In this document: piece after piece, positions 25,001 to 37,607 of the stretch
How the letters are laid out: the number at the start of each line of letters is the position of its first letter
How positions within the stretch are numbered: position 1 is the stretch's first letter
Assembly: GCA_905250125.1 (NCBI GenBank)
Contig: CAJNOL010001065.1
Span: forward strand, 1-64,000
Direction of reading: 5' to 3'
Length of the DNA: 64,000 bases
From: Rotaria sordida
Taxonomy: Eukaryota > Rotifera > Eurotatoria > Philodinida > Philodinidae
Notes under the pieces: model-generated
The model's database searches: none
Told to the model about the DNA's origin: nothing
The model's input: the letters and a program-made list of their open reading frames with translations, nothing else
Made by a program: the position numbers and the translations under genes

Positions 25001-28000
25001 AGTGTATACATTCTCTATAGATCATCGATTACATTAGATAGTTTTATTATGTTTGATAGAGTTCGCTTCAATTACGTATATTTAATAATTCTAATTATTG
25101 TTTTCTTCATTACAGACAAAAAAAATTGTCACTTTAGGTCGTTCTCGAAACCGTATGTTTTTTCCTGAATAAATCCTTCGATTATTTTTTTTTTAAAGTT
25201 AATCTTGAACATTTTCTAAAGAAATTAAGTCTGTAAGAAACAGTGTGCGTCCATATGATTCAAGCCGTTCGGTATAACGTGTCCTATACGGGGCAATCAA
25301 TTGGCGGTAGTTTGATACTTACACAATTGATTATCTTCTGGTACCGATTATCAGTGAGTCCGGTCCGGTATCGATGTATCTTATTAATTCTTTTGCTCTT
25401 ACGAGGAAAGATCCCTAAGTGATAAATTGCTTTCGAGCTGCTGGACGATTGTTGCTGACACTTCGAATGTTTACTTGATTTTTTTCTGTAGGGACACAGC
25501 ATTCAAGCGAAATCATACTTTTGAATTTTGACCTAACTTAATTAACCATCTTCAAGATATAAATTTTTCAAAATATTCATGTTTTTTATAATAACCATGT
25601 CAAAACGTCTATATTGTAAAAATTTATATCTTTGAAAGATTTAATGAAAAAATTCTGAAATTTTTTCTACAACTTAGTCTAATCGATGCCTTCTATGTGA
25701 GCAAAGTTTCAAATCAAAATTCGAAAGTATAACTTAGCTTGAAAATTAGGGCCCTACAGAGAAACTTCACTAAAACCTCGATATCTTAACAACAACTCGT
25801 TAGTGCAGCATTGGTATGAATATCAGACCGACCAATATACCGGTGATAATGCAAGCAGACGCATGATATCGGTAGTTTTTGAGAAAAGCGTCCGGCAAGA
25901 TGAAAAGACATGAAAGTGTTTATCTTTTGAAGCAGAAATGTTGAGAATTGTCTAGCAGATGTAAACAGGAGCGAATTTTTTCTATGCCCGTAAATTATCG
26001 GTCATCTTTTCGTCTATTGGCTTTAATTTTTAATGTTCAAAATGTATGTTTTGATTCAACTAAATAGATCAAATTCAATAGTTTATTTCTTTTCTATTGA
26101 GTCGATACATTTGGCTTATCATAAAGCAAATAAAATCGTAAGAATAGGTGTTATGCTCAGTTCTTATTCTTAACTGTACAATACTGAAGAATATAAAATT
26201 TGAGAGGAAAACCTCAATATTCGTTCCTACATATCATTTAATACTTTGTATTCAATTTTCCAAAACTACATATACGATTTTTTTTCCTAGTTTAAATAAA
26301 ATCATAACATCTCTTATTACTTGAACATAAGTGATTGCATTTTTTCCTTCATCTGTATTTTCAGTAACAAGTGCACGTCCTTGTTCACGTAGATAACTAC
26401 TCATACAATCAGCTATTGTTAAATGACCATTAGGTACACGTTCAAATAATTTATACATAGTGGCAATATCATCACATTTATTAAATTTGAGCATATGATA
26501 AACACCTGAATTTTCCATTTCAACTATTGTTTTTATATGTTTGGTAATTAATTCATCTAAATTAAAGAAATAAAGAAATACATTCTTATTTGTTCTTTTC
26601 TTTTCAAACCTTCTAATACTCGAACAATTCGTTCTTCAGTTGATTTATCAAGATAATGAACAGCTCGTTCAGCTTCTTCACTTATACGTGCAGCTACTTT
26701 TCGTATATATACAGATGCACTATTTTCAGCTAATAATTTTTGACTTTCAAGCTAAATAAAAATTATAAGATATGTTTTGTTATTTTTGACAATAATTTAA
26801 TATAAATATAAATTTATCATACGCGATAAAATTCAGCTGATTGTTGTAAAAATGGTATTTCAAAATCTTCCGCATAAACAGAACGATTATCAATACCTAA
26901 ACTCATCAACATCTGACAAGCATTTTTCACAGCACTCCTGAAAACAGAAAAGAAAAAAGAAAGAATATTTTTTAATTTTATTCTATCGGCAAAAGACGAT
27001 GTTATTGATTTTAGTATTAATATTTTAATAATAATTCTAATTTCTATTTTTAATATACAAAATCGAATAGTCTTTTTTTTTTTTCTTTCTGTCTGATGAA
27101 CATTTCTTCTTGTAATCAACATTGCTCATCATCTCATACTGTTCACTTGTTAACTTTCTTTTGTTGTCTCGTTCTATTAGCTATCATTCCGCTAAGAGAC
27201 AACTTCGATTGAAAAAAAAGAAAGGAAAAAGAAGAAAGCAAGAAAACGACGTTTCTATTTCTCCGTTTGTCTTTTCCTCTTTTTTTTTTCTTCGTTCCCT
27301 CTTTTCCAACAAACGATCGGAAAAAGCATAAGCTTGTTAACAACGCCAGTCGGACAACATATAAATCCTATTTCTATAGAAAACAAACACATAATAAAAA
27401 AAAAAGAAAATGTTCCTATTACTTCATCTTTTTCTTATGATTATTATTATATCTTCAAAGTTTATTAATGGACAATATTGTTATGCTAATGAATGTTCTG
27501 TACGTCCAACATTAACTGGTGATGTACAAAATTGGGCTTTATTAATTCAAAATTATATTCTTAAATTAGCATCAGATAGTATGCATCGAGAAAAAACTCA
27601 ATCGTTTTTTGATTTAGCTGAATATAAGGAAGAAACGAAATCTGGTGAACAATTACTTGATGAAATGAAAATAATACTTGATGGATTTTTTGAAAAAAAA
27701 ACAACGTGCTGCACATCGTATTGCTGAAAGTGCACGTGATTTACATGATAAATTATATCTTACACGTGAACATGATTATTCAACACAATTAAAAATAAAT
27801 TCAAGTAGTCATTTATTATGGCGTAAATTAAATGGTTCACTTGGTTTAACACAACATAAACAATTACTTCATTTAGATAATGATACATATAAAGATGCTG
27901 ATATACCATTACGTTTACCACAAAATATGACATTTCATCCACATTTTAAACGTAATGTTAGTCTTCAACATAGTGTTGTAAAAATTAGTGATGAAATTCC

Positions 28001-31000
28001 ACGAAATAATGTTGAATCAATATGGACTGTTGAATGGACGCATAAACTTGAACCTATTTTCTTACGAAATAGAGAATTAGATCCTGATATACGTTGGCAA
28101 TATTTTGGTTCACATGTAGGTCTTATACGTTTATATCCAGGTCGTGAATGGGATCAAAATTTTGCTGGATTTTATAATGATTATGATCCACGTGTACGTC
28201 CATGGTATATAGCGACAACAAGTGGACCTAAAGATGTTATTATTATTCTTGATTGTAGTGAATCAATGGACTCTGATGGAAAATTTGCCATAGGTACATC
28301 GATTGCAACAGTTATTATTAATACATTAACACGACAAGATTATGTTAATGTAATATGTGCACATGAATCTCATTGGGATGAAATTGGTAAATGGCATGTT
28401 TATAAAACAGAAGTCTTAAGTTGTCAACAAGATACAATGGTTAAAGCAACATTAGCATTTAAACGTGATTTAAAAGAAAAATTAGCAACATTAAAACCTG
28501 GTGGTACATCTGAATTTGAAACTGCATTTGATACAGCATTTGATTTATTTCAACAAAAACCTAAAACAGGTTGTCAATCAATATTAATATTTATTACAGA
28601 TGGTCAAGATACAGATGGAGAAACAGTACGATGTGGTGCTGGACAATATACACGTAGTGGTTATGTACCAGGACCAATATGTAAATATAATTGGACTCGA
28701 TATTGGACAACGGTTAAACAACGACAATTTCATCCACGAGCTAGAATATTTAGTTATCTTGTTAAAGATAATGGACAAATATTTCCAGGAAAATTAGGTA
28801 ATATATTGCAAAACTTCATCATTTGTTTTCTTTTCTTTTTTTTTTGTCCTATTCATATTTTGTTTTTTGCAATAGCATGTGACAATGATGGTCATTTTGC
28901 TATATTAAATGATGGTGAAAATTTAATAAATAAAATGTTTAATTATTTTGATTATCTTTCTAAAGCTTCATTAAGTATTAATGGTAGTTGGACATCTCAA
29001 TATATTGATCAATGGGGTTTAGGTGTTATGTTAACTTATGCTATACCAGTTACATCAAATATTGATGGTCGTCTATTAGGTGTAGCTGGTGTTGATATAA
29101 CATTAGATGATATTGAACATGTTCTTTCAAGTAAAACATGGGGTGGTGTTTATGGTTTTTTAATAAATCGTCATGATGGTGATGCAATAATACATCCTGG
29201 TCTTAAATCAACAACAATACCTATTGAAGATCCTATATCTACACATATAACACAATTAGAAATGAGAAATAATGAACCAAAAGAATTTCAAACAATTATT
29301 TTACCAGCGATGCTTAGAGGACAACGAGGTTCAAAACAATTATCAAATGCATATCGAGCAACAATTCGACGAGATTTTGGTATAAATTAATAAAATAAAT
29401 ATTTTTTATATTTACACTCTTATTTATTTTAGGTAATGGAACTTATTATTGGTCTCCAATTGAAAATACAGATTATATATTTGCATTTAGTTTAGGTGAA
29501 TCTGATGAAAAATTTCGTGAAGTTCGACAACCAAAAAATTTATCAATGTATGATGAAAGTTTTTTTAATTTACTTATTGAATATAATAGTACAAAAGCTC
29601 GAAAAGCTTTACCAGGAAAATTTGAACATATGCAGGTAAAATATTTCTCTTCCACGGTGTGTATCTAGACGAACATTTGATTAAAAATGAAAACTATGTG
29701 TTTTTCAAGATTAAAATATAGGGAAATATACTCTTGCTATATAGGCGCATAAAATGAACAATCCAACCGACTAAACTTTTCTAAATTTACTTTCTCTGTA
29801 ATCTCTGTTGACGCCAACATTCTTGAACTACATAATGAGTTTGTAAACAACCTAAGTTTTTCATGCTTTCGAGAAATAGTATATTCGAAATCAGCGCATT
29901 AAACTGCATCGAATGATATATAACAAAAAAAAAACAATTTTTCTCGAAAAAAATGCTTTTCTGTTTTATATCCAATCATCTCTAAGCAAGAATGTCACAT
30001 GTCTGTCTGCCATGCAAAAAAAATTGGCACATCGATGCCTCTCCTCCTCCCCCCCTCTCCCGAAAAAAACCGAAGTAAAAATTATTTTCTTCGAAGGTTA
30101 AAATCAATGATCCAAAATATAATGATGTACGTGTTAGTTATTTATATTCATCAATTATGCTTGCACCACGTGTTTATTGTGATCCAAGTGAATATTTTTA
30201 TAATGATGATTTAGCACAAAAAACTATTAATGCACATATTTATATAAATCAACGTAATAATAATAATAGTGATGATGATAAAGGTTGTAGTCAAAAAAAT
30301 GCAATGTTCCATGAAAATACACGTGCTTATGTACTTATATCACAACCAATTGAAAGAGTTTGGCGTCGTCGACCACCAGAATTAACAAAAGATCTTATAT
30401 GGACATATGTTGGTATGAGAACAGGAGTTTTTCGTACATATCCTGCTCATAGATCTGTACGAGATTATGATCATACAACACGTGCTTGGTATAAACGAGC
30501 TGTTGCATTTCAAGATCTTACAACAGCATCAATGCCTTATTTAGATTTAAGTGGTGGTGGAAAAGTTATTACAATAGCTCAAGCATTATTTGAAGGTAAG
30601 AAAAATATGACAAAACAAAAACAAAAAAAAACAATTTTATCAAAAATTTCTTTTAAAAAAATATTTGTTTGTTATTTATTTGTTTTTTAAGGTATGCCAT
30701 CAATATCGAATAAAACATGTCAACAAAAAACTCAACAAAGTTCATCAACAACAACTACAACAAAATTTCCTGGTGGTTGTCCATGTTCAATTGGTTCAGA
30801 TTGTTTATCTGGTTATTGTTATCAAAGTGTTGCACCTGGACCTGATCAAAAACAATTACGTTGTGCAACAGAACGTATTATTGGTGTTACAGGTACAGAT
30901 ATAAGATATAATTCTTTTCATTCAGAAATCATGAAACGTATGGTAGCATCGGATGGTCGTCGTTCATGTGATTCTATATATCCATGTCCATCAAATCCTT

Positions 31001-32597
31001 TAAAAGAATGCTCAACACGTTGTTATCTTGTTGATCATTCAGGTTATTTAATTGTTGATCCTGATTTTGTTAATGTATCATCATTTCATGAAAATCTTTA
31101 TAATCAAGTACCACTTGGTCATAAAGAAGGAGAAGTTATGGCTGATCTTATATATAAACATAGTTTATTTGATCGAGCTGAAACAATTACATTTCAAGGT
31201 ACATGTCATGTTAGTAAACCATCAGCTAAAGTTACATTAAAAGGTATACCAGCAAATCCAGAAGAATTAGATAATAAATATAAAAATAAAGGACCTATAC
31301 CACAATTTATGAATGAATATGGTTGTATACAAGATCAAGTACGTTATAAAATTCAAGCATCAAAATTAAAATGGTCAAATTTAATTATTGGAGAAGTTAA
31401 TGGTCCATGTATGAGTGGACAATATTATGTAACACCATTAGTTAAAACAAATTTAATACTTGTTGTTATTGAAAATTATTATGCTGAACGATCAAAATTA
31501 TTTTATAATTTTAATTGTAAAATACAACGAAGTATAGTTGATGCTGGAGCATTTCGTATTATAAATGGTACATGTGCACATAAAATTGAAAAAATGAGTA
31601 GTTTATATGATGAAAAAAAATGTCCAGCATTACAAGATGTTAAAATTGAATGTAAATATAATGGAATAAATAAACGACAATTATCATTAGTTTTAGTTTT
31701 TTTTGTTATTGTATTTTATAGATTAGACTTTTCTTTTTTTTAAAATAAATAATTAATTTCCGATATGTTAATTGAAGAATTATGTGAAAAGCAAAAAAGA
31801 GTAAAGTTATCAATAATCAAAACAACTATAAATCACATAACATTCTCATATGATAGCAGACGAAGTAAAAAAAACAAAAAAGAAACTGAAATGAAATTAA
31901 ACTTACTTTTCAACAACTTCTCCACGTCTTTCTTTTGCTACCATATCAAGTAATGTTTGCCTTAAATAATCTCTTATAGGTGTATATCGAACAACATTAT
32001 CACGAAATAAAATTAAACCCAAATTATAAACAGGTTCAAGTTTTTGTCCACTAACATAAACTCTATCCATATACATAAGTATATCACGTATCATAACCAT
32101 AGCTGTTCGATGATCATTCCAAGCTGCATTAAGTGTTGCTAAAAAATTATTATTTAATGAATCAACAACATCTTGTCTAACCTTTAAAGTTTTTACAAAA
32201 AAAAAAAAAAAAAACAAAATAAATATTATATAAAAAAAAAAAAAACAATTTTTTTTTCTTTGTGTTTTACTTTTTGCACAAGATGATCAATAACAACAGT
32301 ACGTGTACCCGTATAAAGTTTTTCTCCATGTTTATGCAGCACCATAGTATATGCATTACGATAAAGTTCTTCAAAACTTAAACCACTATTATTCTTTTTT
32401 TGAATTTCTTGAATAGCTGTTTTTAATGACGTATTCCATATACCATTAACATAGCGATCGTCTACTGGCGACTAAAAGAAGAAAAATAAAGATTAAAACA
32501 AAATTATGAATTTTTTTAATAAATATTAACATACAAAAAATTGACGAATACGCATTCTTTTATTTTGTTCTTCCACTTTAATTGATGTTTTACTCAT
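22089..32597 (-). CDS. CUL3: Cullin-3, scaffold of BTB-type ubiquitin ligases
   Basis: Thirteen exons: 32597-32535, 32471-32271, 32181-31907, 26937-26823, 26751-26610, 26556-26321, 24901-24839, 24787-24674, 24600-24322, 24255-23905, 22677-22348, 22281-22175, 22113-22089. They give 766 residues; human CUL3 has 768. The N-terminal half carries cullin repeats that bind BTB adaptors ([41 protein letters not shown]). The middle is the cullin homology domain that binds RBX1 ([42 protein letters not shown]). The C-terminal winged helix holds the neddylation site IVRIMKTRK and ends YSYVA. The final exon is only 25 nt. An in-frame stop (TAG ACT ATG) fixes the start. Intron 3 (4,969 nt) contains another gene on the plus strand; introns 6 and 10 are enlarged by repeats. 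Confidence 0.96.
22748..22990 (+). repeat. Interspersed repeat, copy A (CUL3 intron 10)
   Basis: This stretch, from ggagtgttgaagtaccgagg to agatagaataaaacaatctc and on to about 22990, is repeated at 55434-55665 (same strand) and, inverted, at about 59250-59745. Shared blocks are GGAGTGTTGAAG, AGAAATTTG, ATAATAAACTACTTCT and AGATAGAATAAAACAATC. Between the first and second half lie about two diverged units of a 33-bp minisatellite (GACAGAAG..CCTATCACAAACACTCTCATGACC). Shape and size are compatible with a solo LTR or a MITE; neither is proven. Confidence 0.7.
24902..26320. other. Enlarged CUL3 intron 6
   Basis: 1.4 kb between in-phase splice sites. It holds no coding sequence. A short inverted pair (TCTTCAAGATATAAATTTTT near 25551 and AAAAATTTATATCTTTGAAAGA near 25617) is the only structure seen. 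Confidence 0.5.
27410..31743 (+). CDS. VWA and Cache domain protein, alpha2delta/CACHD1-like
   Basis: Exons: 27410-28797, 28876-29379, 29433-29635, 30097-30595, 30692-31743. After skipping one base in a run of nine A at 27693-27701 they give about 1214 residues. Family members are extracellular subunits that raise surface levels of voltage-gated calcium (alpha2delta) or related channels (CACHD1). Order seen: signal peptide ([16 protein letters not shown]), VWA_N region ([22 protein letters not shown]), VWA domain with an intact MIDAS DCSES (about residue 280) and TDGQDTDGE, then Cache domains ([24 protein letters not shown]), a Cys-rich stretch and a hydrophobic tail ([12 protein letters not shown]) fit for GPI or membrane anchoring. 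The first intron (78 nt) has no stop and keeps frame. The gene lies wholly inside CUL3 intron 3. The run of A may be a sequencing error or a true break. AATAAA directly follows the stop. Confidence 0.85.
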
Positions 32598-35500
32598 AGT
32601 CTATGTGATTGCTAGAAAATAAAGTAATAAAAAAATTCCAAATAAATTTTCGAAATCGAAATCTTTTAATAATACTTAATTGTTTTAATCGATAGAATGA
32701 AGATTTTTTATTTATTATCACTCAGAATATAAACCAAAGTTTTAATCCGAAGGAACGTTTTTTTTTTTTTTTTATAAGGAATCTATTATAATAATTATAT
32801 AGTAAAAAAGCAGAGATACGTCATTCAAAGTGTGCACACCTCCCACTTGAGTTTTTTTTTTTTCAGACAAAATCTTATTTTTTATTAAAAACAAAGATCG
32901 TAAAGAAAAAACAAAAGGAAGTTCAGTACCCCCCCCACTGTTTTTTTCTCTTCGTGACATTCCGATATAAACCTTTCATAATGAGCACTCACTAATATTA
33001 TCAATACTTTCACTATCAAATTATTTCATATATAGACATAAACTCATACAGTAAAACTTCTCCATAATGAACCTCTTAAATATGAGCATACCTCGTTATT
33101 CGGAGTAGTAGACGCTTATCTTTGATCTCATAAGCAATTAGAACCTTTGTTATATGAGCAACATATGTTCTATCACTTACGTGTAAGGCGAGAAAAAAAA
33201 TAACATTATGTGTATTCTATCATGATAAACAGCCATGGAACACAGAGGAAAGATAGATAGACTAATCGTAGATATTTAAAAGAGAAAAAAAAACAATATT
33301 ATACAACAACAACAATAATGCTTGATATAACATCTCGTCGTTTTCTTTTTGTATTAACACAAGTTGATTTACTTCTGATTAAAAAAGTTCAATTAGTTAA
33401 TTGTTGAAAAGAAGAAAAAGATTACCATCTGTAGTCGACAAACGATTGCAAGTGAATATTTATAAATTACATAAAAAAAAAACTGAAAACCTTCTAATAA
33501 TAGACAACTCCATAAAGTACACACTTTGTGTCGATTTCAGTGATGCTTATATTAGAGACATTTTACTGTGAGTGTTTACCAAAATTATATAGGATCAGAT
33601 CTAACAGATACAATTAATGCATGAGTTATTTCATAATTGAATTTCACAAGAAAATCTCTCCAGGTATCAAATTGTTTTTCGATCGAGACGATGTTCCTTT
33701 TATAAGCACTAGAATGGTTTGGTGTTTTTTTTTTTTGACGTTCATTCTCGAGATATCGAAATTTTACTGGATTAGCCATAGTTCGAATTTCGACTTCAAA
33801 TTTTGTACGAATAAAATTCTTAATGAGATTAGTTAATTGTACAACCTAAGTATTTCCTTTCTGAAGATGTAAATGAAATTTACTTTTACAGATGAGAAAA
33901 TTTCGAATATTGATTATCTCAGAATAGAAGATATTAGAAAAGCTAAAACTTACACAATCAACTAATTTCATTAAGAACTTTGTTCATGCAATGTTTGAAA
34001 TCGAAATTTGAACCATAGTTAACCCAGTAAAATTTCTGTATCTCGAGAACAAAAGTTCGAAAAACTTAATCATTCTAAATTTTTCTACTACTCATCCAAC
34101 AAATATTGTCTCAGTCGAAAAAACGATTTGATACTTCGAGAGAGGTTTTCTCTTATTGGCGAGGTATACTATGTATTTTTACAGAAAATTGTACATCAGA
34201 TAGATGTAAGATAACATTTTTATAAAAATCTTATTGATTTTATTTTTGTAGACACATCAAGCAATAGTTTTATGCTTGAAAAATCATTTCATTATAGTCG
34301 ATTGAGACTGACGTAATGCTCGAAGCGACAACTCGTGAAGTGCTGTCACTATCGATTCACGAACATACATTTAAAAATGCTTAACAAAAAAGGATAAACT
34401 GATCAATTTTTTATACATGTCATAGTTCTTTCACTTCAAGAATATCAGACCTGAATGGAGGCGAACCCACCCCTAATCTTAAAAAATTTTTCTTTTTCTC
34501 TAGTGAAGTGCCAATGTTCTATTATTTTTTGTTTAACATCTTCCCCCTCTAATTCAAAACGATTTTCGGACACTCGTTTTCGTTTAGAAGACTGATTTCA
34601 TCAGTATCTCGAGCAATAATTAATCAAAATTTTCTATTAACAAATGAGCCAAACGATTTCTTACATCTTCAGCAACGTTTAATAATCTTTACCTTCTTTT
34701 TTTTGTTTGTTGGTCTACCGAGATCAATTTTTACTTTTGCAGGATCAGATTTATCTATTGATAACATATAATACGTTTTATCTTTACTAAAAGACAGTCA
34801 TAGATCTAACGAGTTTACATGTCGATATTCTAATTTTCTCCGTTTGAAGATAACAGAAACACTATAGAAAAAACCTAACAGTTGTTGATTGATCCAGATA
34901 GATACTATTTGATTAATTTTCTTTTCCAAAAAAGTTAGAAAAAGTATCAAATAAGATCTATATATAAGAAAAGAGTTCAATTTGTAATTGTCTATGTTTC
35001 AATGAAAAATATAAATATTTGAAAAGTTCAATATATTAAGTTTTCTTTTTCATAAATTACCACACAAGAGATATACTCATTTCTTAATCTCAATAAATTA
35101 TTCGAAGACATTTGATTTTTATACATACATATTAAACTATACCAAAAGTTATAAATTTTCTAAAATATTCTACAGAATAACTATTATATATGATCGAAAA
35201 AAATTATTGTATGCATATGATTAAATCTATAAATTGCTCGACAACTTCGAGTTTTTTGTTATAGAAGAAAAAAATCATCATCCTATCGAAATTATATAGA
35301 AGATTTTATTTTGAACTTAATAATATACGAGAATACATTTCTTTATTACTTACTCTATTGACAGAGAACCATGCACAGTAGCACAGTCTAAAAATCAATA
35401 ACAATAAATATATGATGCAACTAAGAATTCTTCTGATATACATACCAGATCGATATATAGATATATATTTTTTTGTTTTAATATTATTAAAATTACTAAT

Positions 35501-37569
35501 TATATCATTTGTCTACATGGAAAATAAATAAATATATTCATATATTATTCGGCGCTCAAAAAATAAGTTGAAAATTGTTTTTTTTCAATGTCGTACGACT
35601 GCTGACAGTAAAACATCTTCATAATAGAACATTAACCAATGAATATTTTAAAGTGTAACAAATTTTAAATTCATAATCTATTAATTCATTATTAAATCTT
35701 TTAAATTAAAAAAGAATTTCTAAAAAAAATAATATTTAAGTTTTGTTCTTCTATAGATGTCTCTAATGTACATTTTTCAATTCTATTGATTGATTTTTTT
35801 AAACCAATAATATATTCAATCTTTTGTTCAGACTAAAAGAAAATTTGAAGTTTTGTACGAAAAAAAAAAATATCAACGATTAGATTTTTTTTAATAAAAT
35901 ATATAAAAATTTAATAAACTGATGGAATCTTGTTTTAACATTACAAATGGTTAAGATTGATTCAACAAAAAAAAACGGTAAGAAAAACGTTTTGACAGAA
36001 GAGACATCTTTATAAATATAATGAAACCTTTTTTATATTCTTAACTAAAATCAAAATACAAGTGCATGACTTGACGTTTGAAGTTATGCAATATTCATCG
36101 TTAAGGCTTCTCTTTCATTAGAAAATACTCAGTTTTTAGGTAGGTTAATGAACTTCATAAAGTAGATACCTGAAATATAAGTTGAATACATCGACGAATC
36201 AGTCAAGACTACCACAATGTATCAAGTTGAATTTTTTTTTTGATTGAAATCTTGAAGAAAATCATATCATGAAATCAAATAAATACATATTAGATTATTT
36301 CGCCTGAACGAATCATTCATTTAAGTCTCTTGTAGTTGATGTTTGGAGTTGATTTGAATTTATGCACGTAAACAAAAAACAAAGTCAATCACAATTGACA
36401 ATGTCACCATTAGAAGTACAAAAACAAGTAAGAGACAGCTGGTTTCACAAGCCTCAAGGCTTGCAATTTTTGTTGAATCAAGAACTGTTATTTTTTCTTC
36501 GAGATTCTTTACTTCCTGTTGGATGAATCTCTGTATTCAAAGAAAACGGATAACGTCACAAAAGTCACGTACACCCTCTCGAGATTCTGGGAGGCAAAAT
36601 GCAACTTAAAGGACGTCATTATCAAAAGTATTTCTGCTATTTTTAAGCGTATCTATACTAATTAACTGATAGAAGCAAAAGTTTTGCATTTTATTTTGTT
36701 TCTTAAGTATCTCAATATCGAAGCATTAGATCGATGAAAATTTTCTTCTGAAAGATAGTTTAAGATTTCTTCTATAACCTTTTTGTTTAAAAAATATTTT
36801 ACTTTAGATATATCTGTTTTATATTGACTGTCTTAAAAATCAACATGAAATTTCGATTGATTTCACAAGATATAAACATTCTTTTTTTGTGCCATCTTAG
36901 AAAAAAAAAATCATTGAATTGATGTTAACTTCAAATGATTATTTTTGAACTTTAACGTATGATAATATTTTATTATTCTTAAGTAAATTAAATCTTTTTC
37001 TTTTCAAAACTATAATCAATAGAGTTTTTGAATGAACTATTTACAATTCAAAATTCTCTTTTATTAGAAAAATATATTGTAAATACAAAAATTTTGTAAG
37101 AAAATTTCATCAATTAGCTCTCTACAATACTTCTACGTTAGACCAATAGAAAAAATAAAATTAATGAAAAAGAGTTCTTTTTAATACCATTCGTTCTATA
37201 TGCAGACTTTCAATTCTTAGATTGAAGAAATTTTAAAAAAGTAAAAAGTTTGTATTAAAGTGTAAATATTTAAGTAATATCTATTTATGATATTAATAAA
37301 GATATACATTTAACAATTATATATATATATACAAACTTCAATGATGATATTCAATCAAAAAAGTCTGTCTAATATATATCTATTAATTTTAAAATATCAT
37401 TATCTTATCTCTACTAGTTTTTATTTCTTATTATTCAATTTATTGACTTTAAAAGACTATTTATTGTCCCTAGTGAAAATGTGACATATGTATTTGTTTT
37501 ATATGTAATGTCATGTTTATTAACAATCAATTGTAGTAAAAAATTTCTTTAGTTATTTTATTATAGAAT

Positions 37570-37607
<38 letters not shown>

